NCBI GenBank assembly: GCA_046262935.1
Contig: JBHELT010000107.1
Location: 1 to 20,300, forward strand
DNA from: JBHELT01 sp046262935
Lineage (GTDB): Bacteria; Actinomycetota; CADDZG01; JAHWKV01
DNA: 20,300 nucleotides
Reading direction: 5' to 3'
The notes under the pieces were generated by a model that worked only from the letters and a program-made list of their open reading frames with translations, did not search any database and was not told the DNA's origin. Below, piece by piece: positions 6,653 to 14,334 of the stretch; within the stretch, counting starts at the first letter, position 1; each line of letters begins with the position of its first letter. The translations under genes and the position numbers were made by a program.

Positions 6653-7756
6653 CTACTGTGGACGCGGCTTGCTGGCGTGGCGATCTATGGCCAACTGGAT
6701 GAGTCTGTCGATGAGTTGTCGATAATCAACCCCTGAGGCTGCCCAGAGCATGGGATACATCGAGATGGGCGTGAATCCCGGGATCGTATTTATCTCATTG
6801 ACGACCACACCTCGGCCAGAAGCGTCGTAGAACAGGTCGACCCGCGCCATCCCTGACGCGTCGATCGCTTTGAATGCCCTGACGGCATACCGGCGCACGA
6901 TCTGCTCAACCGGATCTGGGATGTCGGCGGGGATGATGGTTCTTGAACCTTCGTCCTTGTACTTAGCGATGTAATCGTAGAACTCGCGCTCTGCGACAAC
7001 TTCACCCACGACGCTGGCTTCGGGGACTTCGTTCCCGAGCACTCCGCATTCCAGTTCTCGTCCAACGATCGCTTCCTCGACGATCACCTTGCGGTCATAC
7101 CTGAAGGCATCGGCGATACCTGCTTCCAATTCATCGAGGTTGTGGCATTTGCTGATACCTACAGATGAGCCGAGATTGGCTGGCTTCGTGAAACATGGGA
7201 ACCCCAGGTCCGCAGCTTCTTCGACGCATCTGGACCTTTCGCCCTTGAATTCGTGATCGTGGAATATGACGAAGTCCGGTACAGGAAGTCCGCGGGCCTG
7301 CAGAAGGATCTTCATCATCTCTTTGTCCATACCTACAGCAGAGCCGAGAACTCCAGCGCCAACGTATGCGATGTCGGCGAGTTCGAGGAGACCTTGCACG
7401 GTTCCGTCTTCACCATAAGGTCCATGAAGTACAGGAAATACAACGTCTATCCGAGCCGGGTCGATGGCGCTCGTTCTTTCAGAGGCCACCAATTCGCGCC
7501 GGGTTGGGTCCTGCAAAATCGTGACCGGTTCACCGATGGCCTCGAAGGCTTCTTCGGGGACCTCGAGGTCGCCGCCTTCGAGCACTTTTCGAGAAGACTC
7601 AGGCAGCATGAACCTGCCGTCGCGAGCGATACCGATCGGTATCACCTCATACTTGGCCGGGTCCATCGCCGCAACAACATGTTTCGCGGAAACACATGAG
7701 ACCTCGTGCTCAGCGGACCTTCCGCCAAAGATGACGGCCACACGGATCCGGCTCAC
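6653..7756 (-). CDS. ddl: D-alanine--D-alanine ligase
   Basis: Ddl joins two D-alanines using ATP to make the terminal dipeptide of peptidoglycan precursors. The protein has 367 residues, typical of the larger Ddl forms. Seen in order: FGGRSAEHEVS (about 10-20), the HGPYGEDGTVQG substrate motif, the GMDKEMMK stretch, the ATP-grasp segment KPANLGSSVGISK, omega-loop FYDYIAKY, RVDLF and the metal-binding NEINTIPGFT. The Tyr in AKY indicates D-Ala-D-Ala rather than D-Ala-D-lactate specificity. The start is a GTG (7754-7756) overlapping the TGA of the upstream PLP enzyme in a GTGA, so translation is probably coupled. ddl near thiL, gpsA and recG is an actinobacterial pattern. Confidence 0.97.
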   Translation of the reverse strand: MSRIRVAVIFGGRSAEHEVSCVSAKHVVAAMDPAKYEVIPIGIARDGRFMLPESSRKVLEGGDLEVPEEAFEAIGEPVTILQDPTRRELVASERTSAIDPARIDVVFPVLHGPYGEDGTVQGLLELADIAYVGAGVLGSAVGMDKEMMKILLQARGLPVPDFVIFHDHEFKGERSRCVEEAADLGFPCFTKPANLGSSVGISKCHNLDELEAGIADAFRYDRKVIVEEAIVGRELECGVLGNEVPEASVVGEVVAEREFYDYIAKYKDEGSRTIIPADIPDPVEQIVRRYAVRAFKAIDASGMARVDLFYDASGRGVVVNEINTIPGFTPISMYPMLWAASGVDYRQLIDRLIQLAIDRHASKPRPQ

Positions 7757-8919
7757 TTACGCGCCGCCGATGTGAAATCTTCGAGCAGGTCGTCCACGTC
7801 TTCGATGCCTACCGCTATGCGAACCAGGCCCTCGGTGATCCCAGCCGCTGCCCGGTCCTCGGGCGCAAACTGACGATGCGACGTTGATGCGGGATGGGTG
7901 AGCTCGGTCCGTACTCCCCCGAAAGAAGAACCGACGCGCCCGATCTTGACCGAATCCATGAATCTCCATGCCTTCTCGCGCGCTCCGAAGTCGGCGGCGA
8001 TCATGCCCCCAAACCCTTTCATCAACTTGCTTGCCCGTTCGTGTTGTGGGTGGCTCGGAAGGCCTGGATAAAGGACGCGGTTAACACTCGGCTCATCTTC
8101 GAGCGCCTGGGCAACCGCCATGGCGTTTGAGCAATGACGCTGCATCCTTAGACCGAGGGTCGCCAAACCCCTGATCGCCAGCCAACTCTCGAAGGCAGAT
8201 GCTGTTGTTCCGTACCTGATGGCGAGATGGCGGATCTCGTCCGTTCGGGCGGCATCCGACAAAGCGGCGCCTCCCATCAGGTCGTGATGACCACCGATGT
8301 ATTTGGAAGTTGCGTGCACGACGATATCGGCCCCCAACGCGATGGGGTTCACAAGTGCTGGCGTTGGCACTGTGCTATCGACGACTAGTGGCACTCCGGC
8401 TGTTCTGCAAACCGCGGCTATGCCTTCGATGTCGGCTACCTCGAATGTGGGATTCGCCACTGCTTCGATGAACACACCTGCAGCCGGGCGGCTAAGCGCT
8501 TCAGCGAAGCTCTCGGCATCGGTCGCATCGGCGAGATCGACGTCGATACCGACGCGCTCTGCCCCGGCGGTGAACAGTCCATAGGTGCCTCCATAAAGGG
8601 TCCTTGCCGCCACGATACGGTCGCCCTTGCCGGCCAGATGCATCAACACCGAATGGATCGCACCCATGCCGCTGGAGAAGACCCAGCCCCCTTCGGCCCC
8701 CTCGATCTCGGCCAGCGAATCTGCAAGAACGGCAGTCGTAGGCCCACCGTAGCGGCCGTAGACCTGGCCAGGACGTCGCTCATTGATCACATCGGAGTAG
8801 TGCTCGGCGCTTTCGTACCCGTAGTCGGATACCTGCCAGATCGGCGTTGACATCGGTGTTTCTTCCACCTTGGCGAGGCGGTCGGACGCGTGGGTGTTCA
8901 AAGTGTCGAACCCTGTCAT
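7753..8919 (-). CDS. Cys/Met metabolism PLP-dependent enzyme (cystathionine gamma-synthase/lyase type)
   Basis: This is a fold-type I PLP enzyme of the cystathionine gamma-synthase, gamma-lyase and methionine gamma-lyase family. These catalyse replacement or elimination at the gamma or beta carbon of sulfur amino acids. Family marks are VYGRYGGPTT (usually YxRxxNPT), SSGMGAIHSVL, the NPTFEVADI loop, DSTVPTPAL, and SKYIGGHHDLMGG with the Schiff-base Lys near residue 206. The C-terminus has RVGSSFGGVRTELTHPA. I cannot assign the exact reaction from motifs. ATG 8919 is preferred over an in-frame GTG at 8925. The gene overlaps ddl by four bases and is divergent from the pilT-like gene. Confidence 0.92.
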   Translation of the reverse strand: MTGFDTLNTHASDRLAKVEETPMSTPIWQVSDYGYESAEHYSDVINERRPGQVYGRYGGPTTAVLADSLAEIEGAEGGWVFSSGMGAIHSVLMHLAGKGDRIVAARTLYGGTYGLFTAGAERVGIDVDLADATDAESFAEALSRPAAGVFIEAVANPTFEVADIEGIAAVCRTAGVPLVVDSTVPTPALVNPIALGADIVVHATSKYIGGHHDLMGGAALSDAARTDEIRHLAIRYGTTASAFESWLAIRGLATLGLRMQRHCSNAMAVAQALEDEPSVNRVLYPGLPSHPQHERASKLMKGFGGMIAADFGAREKAWRFMDSVKIGRVGSSFGGVRTELTHPASTSHRQFAPEDRAAAGITEGLVRIAVGIEDVDDLLEDFTSAARK

Positions 8920-8977
8920 AACCACATTCTTTCAGGTTTCCTTAAAGACCAGAGGGGGCAGGGTCGATACGGAAGAT

Positions 8978-10324
8978 GTGGATATCGACGAGGGCGGCGC
9001 TTATGGCGACGCGGGCGAAAGCGCAGCCGGCGCAGTTCAAACGACTTCGGGCGGACAAACCAGAGGGACCTTAGCCGACCTGGCTTCGACACCGCCAACT
9101 CCTACTCCAACAGGACAAGACTTAGGGGCTGTGCAAGACCTGGGGGCGGGACCAGACCTGGGTGTCGCCGACCTCATCGAAACGTCGAACGCTGTCTACG
9201 ACGAACCAGTCATAGTTGAGAAGCAAGAGCCTGCCGAGCCCGCGGCCGCGCCTTCCAGCAATTCGGCAACGCTCGCGGATCTGTTGACCGACATGATCCG
9301 GCTCGACGCATCGGACCTTCACCTTTCAGCAGGCAACCCACCGATCTATCGGCTCCGAGGTGAGCTGGTTCGAACCGAGTACGACCGCATGATGCCTGGC
9401 GAGATCCAGCGCATCTTGTATTCGATACTCACGCAGAAGCAGCGCGAGATCTTTGAGACCGAGCTCGAACTTGATCTGTCTTACTCATTGCCAGGCATCG
9501 CTCGCTTCCGCGTGAACGTTTACCGCCAACGCGATGCGATGGGTGCTGCATTCCGCTTGATACCTTTCGAGATCAAGACGCTTGAGCAACTGGGAGCGCC
9601 GAATCACATCTCTATGTTCGCTCGGATGCCGCGTGGACTCGTTCTCGTCACCGGTCCAACCGGTTCCGGCAAATCAACCACCCTTTCGGCATTGATCGAT
9701 ATCGTTAACACCGAGATGGCTTCGCACATCATGACCGTCGAAGATCCGATCGAGTTCCTGCATCACCACAAACGGTCAGCGGTCCATCAACGCGAGGTCG
9801 GAGGCGACACTCACACATTCGCACAAGCACTGAAGCACGTCTTGAGGCAAGATCCCGACGTCATCTTGGTTGGAGAGATGCGCGACCTGGAAACCATCCA
9901 GATGGCCATCACCGCTGCTGAAACCGGACACCTGGTTTTCGCCACCTTGCACACTAATTCGGCGCCTTCATCGGTAGACCGCATCATCGACGTGTTCCCA
10001 CCACACCAGCAGCAGCAGATCCGAGTGCAACTGGCCGCATCGCTTCAGGGCGTTGTGACTCAAACCTTGGTACCAACAGCCGATGGGGTTGGAAGAGCGG
10101 TTGCCTGCGAGATCTTGGTTGTCACCCCCGCGGTGTCCAACCTGATACGAGAGGCAAAAACGCATCAGATCTACTCGATGATGCAGGCCGGTGGAAAACT
10201 TGGGATGTTAACCATGGACAAGGCGCTAGCGGATCTCGTCAAGATAGGCAAAGTGAAGCGCGAAGACGCCGAAGAGCGCGCTCATGACTTGGAGAACTTC
10301 AACACACTTCTTCGCGGCGAATAG
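8978..10324 (+). CDS. PilT-like type IV pilus retraction ATPase with long N-terminal extension
   Basis: A hexameric secretion-superfamily ATPase of the PilT group, which depolymerises pilin to retract type IV pili at the inner membrane face. The PilT core starts with DMIRLDASDLHLSAGNPP and contains Walker A GPTGSGKSTT (about residue 227), the Asp box EDPIEFLH (about 255), Walker B VGEMRDLETIQ and the His box HLVFATLHTNSA (about 324). NLIREAKTHQIYSMMQ near the end resembles the PilT C-terminal region. About 100 residues rich in Ala, Gly, Pro, Thr and Asp precede the core. The start is uncertain: the frame is open from TTG 8870 (484 residues), but that would overlap the divergent PLP gene. GTG 8978 avoids overlap, though its Shine-Dalgarno is poor. 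No other pilus gene is nearby. Confidence 0.9.
   Translation: MDIDEGGAYGDAGESAAGAVQTTSGGQTRGTLADLASTPPTPTPTGQDLGAVQDLGAGPDLGVADLIETSNAVYDEPVIVEKQEPAEPAAAPSSNSATLADLLTDMIRLDASDLHLSAGNPPIYRLRGELVRTEYDRMMPGEIQRILYSILTQKQREIFETELELDLSYSLPGIARFRVNVYRQRDAMGAAFRLIPFEIKTLEQLGAPNHISMFARMPRGLVLVTGPTGSGKSTTLSALIDIVNTEMASHIMTVEDPIEFLHHHKRSAVHQREVGGDTHTFAQALKHVLRQDPDVILVGEMRDLETIQMAITAAETGHLVFATLHTNSAPSSVDRIIDVFPPHQQQQIRVQLAASLQGVVTQTLVPTADGVGRAVACEILVVTPAVSNLIREAKTHQIYSMMQAGGKLGMLTMDKALADLVKIGKVKREDAEERAHDLENFNTLLRGE
9109..9177 (+). repeat. Short degenerate DLG tandem repeat within the PilT extension
   Basis: The coding frame reads GQDLGAVQDLGAGPDLGVADL, three DLG-containing units plus a degenerate fourth. 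It is low-complexity and probably a flexible linker. Confidence 0.5.
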
Positions 10325-10345
10325 AACCTCATCCATCAGCCCGGT

Positions 10346-10372
10346 TTGACTTTCCTTTTCTTCGGGTATCAC
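10346..10372 (+). promoter_or_regulatory. Candidate promoter for the small membrane protein gene
   Basis: TTGACT (10346-10351) matches the -35 consensus in five of six positions. TATCAC (10367-10372) is a moderate -10. The 15-base spacer is short. The predicted start would give a leader of about 20 bases containing the Shine-Dalgarno. Confidence 0.35.
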
Positions 10373-10398
10373 TGCCCCAACGAAGAAAGGAGAAGAAC

Positions 10399-10674
10399 AT
10401 GGGTTACATCCACGAGCATCCGAGTACGACCGTGGTTGAAGATGACAGGACCGGCATGAGTTTGATGGCGATCGTTTTGATCGTGCTCTTGGTCGGATTG
10501 CTTATCTGGTTCATAGGGTTCAGCGGAGTAGTGATCCACCGCGGTCCTACGGTCATCCACGACAACACCAGCACCCAGAACAACCCGCCGGCAGACACCG
10601 GCAGCACGACGAACAACAACACGACGGTGAACAACCAACCAGCAGCGTCGCCGGCACCGTCGACAGCCCCTTAA
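10399..10674 (+). CDS. Small single-pass membrane protein with Asn/Thr-rich tail
   Basis: A 91-residue protein I cannot assign to a family. It has a polar N-terminus (MGYIHEHPSTTVVEDDRTG), one transmembrane helix of about 22 residues (about 21-45, rich in Ile, Leu and Val), then VVIHRGPTVIHD and a low-complexity tail rich in Asn, Thr, Pro and Ala. The tail is likely on the outer face and disordered. ATG 10399 has AAGGAG at 10387-10392, six bases upstream. The gene is monocistronic and closed by a strong intrinsic terminator 16 bases after its stop, which supports independent high-level expression. Confidence 0.7.
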   Translation: MGYIHEHPSTTVVEDDRTGMSLMAIVLIVLLVGLLIWFIGFSGVVIHRGPTVIHDNTSTQNNPPADTGSTTNNNTTVNNQPAASPAPSTAP

Positions 10675-10689
10675 CCTAAAGCTATCAAC

Positions 10690-10721
10690 GAAGAACCCCG
10701 CTTCGGCGGGGTTCTTCTTTT
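10690..10721 (+). terminator. Strong intrinsic terminator with UUCG tetraloop
   Basis: A perfect 12-bp stem, GAAGAACCCCGC (10690-10701) with GCGGGGTTCTTC (10706-10717), is closed by TTCG in a C(UUCG)G context, an exceptionally stable tetraloop. TTTT follows (10718-10721). It ends the small membrane protein gene. It also sits just beyond the gpsA stop but has no T-tract in that direction. Confidence 0.9.
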
Positions 10722-10727
10722 GCGTCC

Positions 10728-11741
10728 CTAGATGGGGTCGCGCTCGCGCTGCCTAACGATGCGAAGCAGGTCAGCGATCATGTCGGAGACACCCTGTCCT
10801 TGGTGGATGACTCGATAAACCCCGTCGCAGATCGGCATAGGAACCTCGAGTTTCTCGGCAAGTGCATGAACCGCCTTTGACGACTTGACCCCTTCTGCAA
10901 CCTGGCTCATCTGAGACAGGATCTCGTCGATGGTCAGCCCTTTTCCAAGTTCGAGTCCAACGTGATGGTTGCGAGACAAGCCACTCATGCACGTGCATAT
11001 AAGGTCGCCCACACCGGCGAGCCCCGAGAAGGTAAGTGGGTCGGCCCCCAAGCGAACGCCGAACCGTGTCATCTCGGCCAAGCCACGAGTGATCACGGTA
11101 GCTTTGGTGTTGTCCCCGAAGCCCAGGCCCTCTGCGATCCCGGTCGCGATGGCTATCAAGTTCTTGACGATACCTCCGACCTCGACCCCAACAACATCTG
11201 GATCGGAATAGGTCCGAAAGACCGGTGACATGAAGAGATCCTGCAGAGTGTCAGCAACATGCGCGTCCGCACACGCCACGACTGCTGCTGCGGGATACCC
11301 AAGGGCTATCTCTTTGGCGAGATTCGGGCCGGAAAGCGTTGCAACCCTTGACGGCCATGATGCAGGCACTTCCTCTGCGATCACTTCGCTCATGCGCCGC
11401 ATAGTGTCGATCTCGAGTCCCTTGGCAAGACTTACGATCGGCGAATCCGTCGGCGCTATCTTGCTTGCTTCACGCACCACATCACGGAAGCAATGAGAAG
11501 GCACAGCCATGACGATCACACCCGCATCACCGATCGCCTCGTTCAGGTCGCAGGTTGCTCTTAGCCTTGGCGAAAGAAGCAAATCAGGCAGGTAAGTGGT
11601 GTTCTCGTGTTTCTCACTGATGTCGTCGGCGAGTTGCTGGTTGCGGGCCCACAACGTCACCTTGAGGCCCTTCAATGCCATCGCGTTGGCGAATGCGGTT
11701 CCCCACGACCCAGAGCCGACCACCCCAACCTTGTCTTTCAT
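10728..11741 (-). CDS. gpsA: Glycerol-3-phosphate dehydrogenase [NAD(P)+]
   Basis: GpsA reduces dihydroxyacetone phosphate to sn-glycerol-3-phosphate, the backbone of phospholipids, in the cytoplasm. The protein has 337 residues, normal for the family. It has the Rossmann motif VGSGSWGTAFANA (about 7-19), MAVPSH, SLAKGLE, SGPNLAKEIA (about 138-147), the catalytic GGIVKNLIAIATGIAEG (Lys near 193) and GLAGVGDLICTC, followed by SGLSRN. ATG 11741 follows the plsC stop after two bases, so these are co-transcribed and probably coupled. As gpsA feeds the acyltransferase pathway, the pairing with plsC makes metabolic sense. gpsA next to cofC/fbiD is also seen in mycobacteria. Confidence 0.97.
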   Translation of the reverse strand: MKDKVGVVGSGSWGTAFANAMALKGLKVTLWARNQQLADDISEKHENTTYLPDLLLSPRLRATCDLNEAIGDAGVIVMAVPSHCFRDVVREASKIAPTDSPIVSLAKGLEIDTMRRMSEVIAEEVPASWPSRVATLSGPNLAKEIALGYPAAAVVACADAHVADTLQDLFMSPVFRTYSDPDVVGVEVGGIVKNLIAIATGIAEGLGFGDNTKATVITRGLAEMTRFGVRLGADPLTFSGLAGVGDLICTCMSGLSRNHHVGLELGKGLTIDEILSQMSQVAEGVKSSKAVHALAEKLEVPMPICDGVYRVIHQGQGVSDMIADLLRIVRQRERDPI

Positions 11742-11743
11742 AG

Positions 11744-12454
11744 TCAGGCTTCGCCTTTCCGCCTCGCCACCGAACGCCTTATCGGCCGGGGAGTCCAGGG
11801 CTTGGCAACCTTGAGTCCGGCCAACAGCACCGCGATCTCTTGCATCACGAGCGCGCTAAGTTCGTCCCATGCCTCAGGGTCGTCGTGGCGTCCCGAGAAC
11901 ATCTCAACCGAGATCGGGGACCCGAATCTCACCCAGATGTCCTTGCGGGGCGAAGGATGGAACCCAGCGTGATAACTCCAAACCCACTGCCCTCCCCATG
12001 TCGCGCAGGGGATGATGTCGGTCTTGGTCGCGAGGGCAAGCCTAGCGACTCCGGTTTTCGGAGTAAGGGGAGCCAGATCCGGTGCGGTCGTCGTCGTTCC
12101 CTCAGGGAAGATAACAACCACCTGGCCGTCACGGATGGCAGACTCACCGTGACCAAGTGATCCTGGCGCCGAAGGACTGCCCCTGTCTACCCGGATCTGG
12201 CGAGCGGTCCTTAGAACCCAGCCGACGAATGGGGCCTTGAAGAGACTGCTCTTGGCGAAGAACCTGGGTCTGCGACCATAGCGGTCGAGCGCATAGGCAA
12301 CAGCGAGCGGATCGAACAGTGAGATGTGATTGACCGCGACGATCGCCGCCGAATCCTCTGGAACGTTTTCTATGCCCTCGATGTGATTGCGAAAACTCCC
12401 AAGCCAAGGCAAAAGGACCGCTCTTGCAAGGCTGTAGCCAGTCTCCAATCCCAC
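11744..12454 (-). CDS. plsC: 1-acyl-sn-glycerol-3-phosphate acyltransferase (PlsC/LPLAT family)
   Basis: A membrane-associated acyltransferase that adds the second acyl chain to lysophosphatidate to give phosphatidate. The motif NHISLFDPLAV (NHx4D catalytic motif) is near residue 45. FFAKSSLFKAPFVGW and the substrate motif FPEGTTTT follow. A basic C-terminal tail (RPIRRSVARRKGEA) is present. The open frame reaches 12604, but GTG 12454 is chosen: GGAGAA (12460-12465) lies seven bases upstream and the start is one base after the TGA of the preceding F420 gene. This gives 236 residues, the usual size, and removes a long overlap. It is followed by gpsA after two bases. Acyl-acceptor specificity within the LPLAT family cannot be fixed from sequence alone. 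Confidence 0.92.
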   Translation of the reverse strand: MGLETGYSLARAVLLPWLGSFRNHIEGIENVPEDSAAIVAVNHISLFDPLAVAYALDRYGRRPRFFAKSSLFKAPFVGWVLRTARQIRVDRGSPSAPGSLGHGESAIRDGQVVVIFPEGTTTTAPDLAPLTPKTGVARLALATKTDIIPCATWGGQWVWSYHAGFHPSPRKDIWVRFGSPISVEMFSGRHDDPEAWDELSALVMQEIAVLLAGLKVAKPWTPRPIRRSVARRKGEA

Positions 12455-12455
12455 C

Positions 12456-13655
12456 TCAGTTCTCCAGCCGGTGGTCGTTTGTCCCTGCATATGTCTGCAC
12501 GAACTCTCTGCGAACGCGCTCGATGACTTCTCGCACCGGCCAACGGCCAGCGGCATGCGATTCCCATGGGCCAACCCTTCTGCGCTGCTTCTTGGCCAGC
12601 GCATCGAGGACCCCGAGCGCCCTTGGCTCTTCGCTTGCTGCCCTGGTTTCGATCACTCCAGCTGCAACGGCTCTGTCGAAGACGTCTTGCCCGTACTCGG
12701 TCCGCGTGACACACATCGTCCAGCCGCTCATCCCGAGTCCCCCGAACGATATGTCTGCGTGTTCTGCGGCGAAGTCTGGACAGTGGTGACACCACTCATT
12801 GGCAAAGGGCTTGCACTCATCGAGCGGGATCACAACATCGCTCCCATCATCGAGGGTGACGAAGACGTCTCCCTTTACGTTGATCTTGACTACCCTACCC
12901 AGATCGACCCCGTAGCGGCCCTTCACGATCTGTTCGATGAATGGTTCATAGTCGAATGTCTCATTGCACATCAGCCCCGCGACGAACTTGATCATGCGGC
13001 TCCAACGCTTGATGCCCTCGGCCCCCATCTCGCGCATAGCAGTGGATTCGCACGACACCCCAACAACCGCGACCAACTTCAAGTGTTCGTCGGCGGCCAG
13101 CTTGAGGGCTAGCGGCGTCGAACAATATGTGTAGCGCGAGCCAGCAGACGCGATAAGGTCCGCCGAAGAACGTGCCAGGAACGGCTCATCGAACCAAGGC
13201 TTGTCGGCGCTTGGCCTTGAGACACAAGCCGCCTCGACCTCACCCGATTCGATCATCCACGCAAGGATCGCGCTGACTACCCCGCCGTCTTGTCCCCTGG
13301 GGCCGATCTTCGGATCGGCAGCGCGCGCCAACCACATGGTCCTGTGGATCCCCCAAGGCTCAGATGGATGTTTGCGACGGCGGCCGAACAACAGACTCTC
13401 GATGGCTTCGTATGCCGGATCCAAACGAAGACACGCCGACGCGCATAGCGAGCATCCTTTCTCGCCGTGGATGCAATCGTCGGGGCCGAGAGTGAGGTCG
13501 AGCATCTTAGGACGGAAGTCCTGCATCTCGATCACATGATGTGGACATGCAACGACGCACGCTGAACATCCAACGCACACCTGCGTTGCAACGACCTCGG
13601 CGAAGAGGTCCTTCCAATGCTTGCGCTGCGTTTGGTCTTCGTTGGTTTCAGCCAT
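12456..13655 (-). CDS. Coenzyme F420 hydrogenase/dehydrogenase beta subunit-like iron-sulfur flavoprotein (FrhB/FpoF type)
   Basis: This 399-residue protein belongs to the FrhB family, whose members use FAD and iron-sulfur clusters to move electrons between deazaflavin F420 and a partner. The N-terminus carries two ferredoxin-type [4Fe-4S] motifs: CVGCSACVVACP (about 27-38) and a second with CIHGEKGCSLCASAC (about 61-75). The FrhB N-domain follows with GPRGQDGGVVSAIL, then the C-domain with VVGVSCESTAMREM and CHHCPDFAAEHADISFGG. The layout resembles FpoF/FqoF, which feed F420H2 electrons onward, but no partner subunits are nearby. ATG 13655 is chosen because upstream codons overlap the divergent cofC promoter. 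It heads a plsC-gpsA operon. The substrate is inferred, not proven. Confidence 0.87.
   Translation of the reverse strand: MAETNEDQTQRKHWKDLFAEVVATQVCVGCSACVVACPHHVIEMQDFRPKMLDLTLGPDDCIHGEKGCSLCASACLRLDPAYEAIESLLFGRRRKHPSEPWGIHRTMWLARAADPKIGPRGQDGGVVSAILAWMIESGEVEAACVSRPSADKPWFDEPFLARSSADLIASAGSRYTYCSTPLALKLAADEHLKLVAVVGVSCESTAMREMGAEGIKRWSRMIKFVAGLMCNETFDYEPFIEQIVKGRYGVDLGRVVKINVKGDVFVTLDDGSDVVIPLDECKPFANEWCHHCPDFAAEHADISFGGLGMSGWTMCVTRTEYGQDVFDRAVAAGVIETRAASEEPRALGVLDALAKKQRRRVGPWESHAAGRWPVREVIERVRREFVQTYAGTNDHRLEN
12460..12465 (-). promoter_or_regulatory. Ribosome binding site GGAGAA that decides the plsC start
   Basis: It lies within the last codons of the F420 oxidoreductase gene, with GGAG seven bases before GTG 12454. 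It favours the short plsC model over the 286-residue open frame. Confidence 0.65.
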
Positions 13656-13663
13656 CGAACGGG

Positions 13664-13669
13664 AGTATA
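13664..13669 (-). promoter_or_regulatory. Candidate -10 (TATACT) for the F420 oxidoreductase-plsC-gpsA operon
   Basis: On the minus strand TATACT ends eight bases before ATG 13655, and no Shine-Dalgarno precedes that ATG, suggesting a leaderless mRNA. It overlaps the plus-strand -10 of cofC by four bases. No clear -35 is seen. Confidence 0.45.
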
Positions 13670-13671
13670 GG
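13666..13671 (+). promoter_or_regulatory. Candidate -10 (TATAGG) for cofC/fbiD, overlapping the divergent -10
   Basis: TATAGG ends nine bases before ATG 13681 and three before ATG 13675. If used, transcription would begin near ATG 13681 and that start would be leaderless. It shares the TATA core with the minus-strand TATACT. Confidence 0.35.
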
Positions 13672-13674
13672 GTG

Positions 13675-14334
13675 ATGGCCATGCCAACCATCCTCATACC
13701 CGTTAAGCACTTAGATCAGGCGAAGGGTCGACTTGGGGATCTTGTAGACGACTCTGACCGCCGAGCTCTTGCCCTCGCTATGCTCGAAGACGTGATCTCG
13801 CAAACGGTCCTTTGGCCAACGGTAACCGTGACCGGGGACCCAACCGTTGCGTCGTTATGTCGATCCCGAGGTTGCGAAGTGATCGACGATCCCGGCGCCG
13901 GCCTGAACCGAGCGATCGATACGGCCACGGCAACGCTCAAGGATGAGACCGAAAGCCTGCTGGTGATCCCCGCAGATGTGCCGTTGGTGGCCTCGTCAGA
14001 TATCACCAGCCTTTTTTCTATAGACGCAGAAGTCCTGGTGGTTGGATCCGCCGACCGCGGAACCAATGCGTTTCTTCGCAGGCCTCCGCAGGCCATCGAT
14101 GCAGCGTTCGGAGACGGAAGCGCCAAGGCGCACTGTGACTCGGCCGAGGCGCGGGGACTTACATGGCAGATGGTAACGATGCCGTCTTTGACGCTCGATG
14201 TCGATGATGCAGAGGACCTGTTGTCCTTGGCAAGGTCAGATGCCGACAGACGCAGCGTTGCACTTGCCAAGCAGATCGTGGCTTCAAAGGGTTGGCGGCT
14301 CGGGCCCTTTGACGATGCGTATCCCCATCCATAG
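13675..14334 (+). CDS. cofC: 2-phospho-L-lactate / phosphoenolpyruvate guanylyltransferase (CofC/FbiD)
   Basis: CofC, called FbiD in mycobacteria, transfers GMP from GTP to phosphoenolpyruvate or 2-phospholactate, giving the activated precursor that is coupled to Fo in F420 synthesis. The 219-residue protein has the nucleotidyltransferase fold marks: PTILIPVKHLDQAKGRL (about 4-20), DDPGAGLNRAID, VIPADVPLV (metal-binding Asp), SADRGTNAF and the FGDGSAKAHC loop. Actinobacterial enzymes are known to prefer phosphoenolpyruvate. Three starts are possible: GTG 13672, ATG 13675 and ATG 13681. GGGAG at 13661-13665 suits the first two, while a leaderless mRNA would favour the third. It is divergent from the F420 oxidoreductase, and its 3' end overlaps the convergent membrane gene by 51 bases. 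Confidence 0.94.
   Translation: MAMPTILIPVKHLDQAKGRLGDLVDDSDRRALALAMLEDVISQTVLWPTVTVTGDPTVASLCRSRGCEVIDDPGAGLNRAIDTATATLKDETESLLVIPADVPLVASSDITSLFSIDAEVLVVGSADRGTNAFLRRPPQAIDAAFGDGSAKAHCDSAEARGLTWQMVTMPSLTLDVDDAEDLLSLARSDADRRSVALAKQIVASKGWRLGPFDDAYPHP

Noticed and set aside
8870..8977. Longest PilT frame from TTG 8870
   Set aside because: It would overlap the divergent PLP enzyme start and cover both promoters. The translated stretch shows no conserved feature, though the true start is still uncertain.
12456..12604. Longer plsC with N-terminus starting at 12604
   Set aside because: It would overlap the F420 oxidoreductase by about 150 bases. The added residues do not resemble PlsC, and GTG 12454 has a good ribosome binding site.
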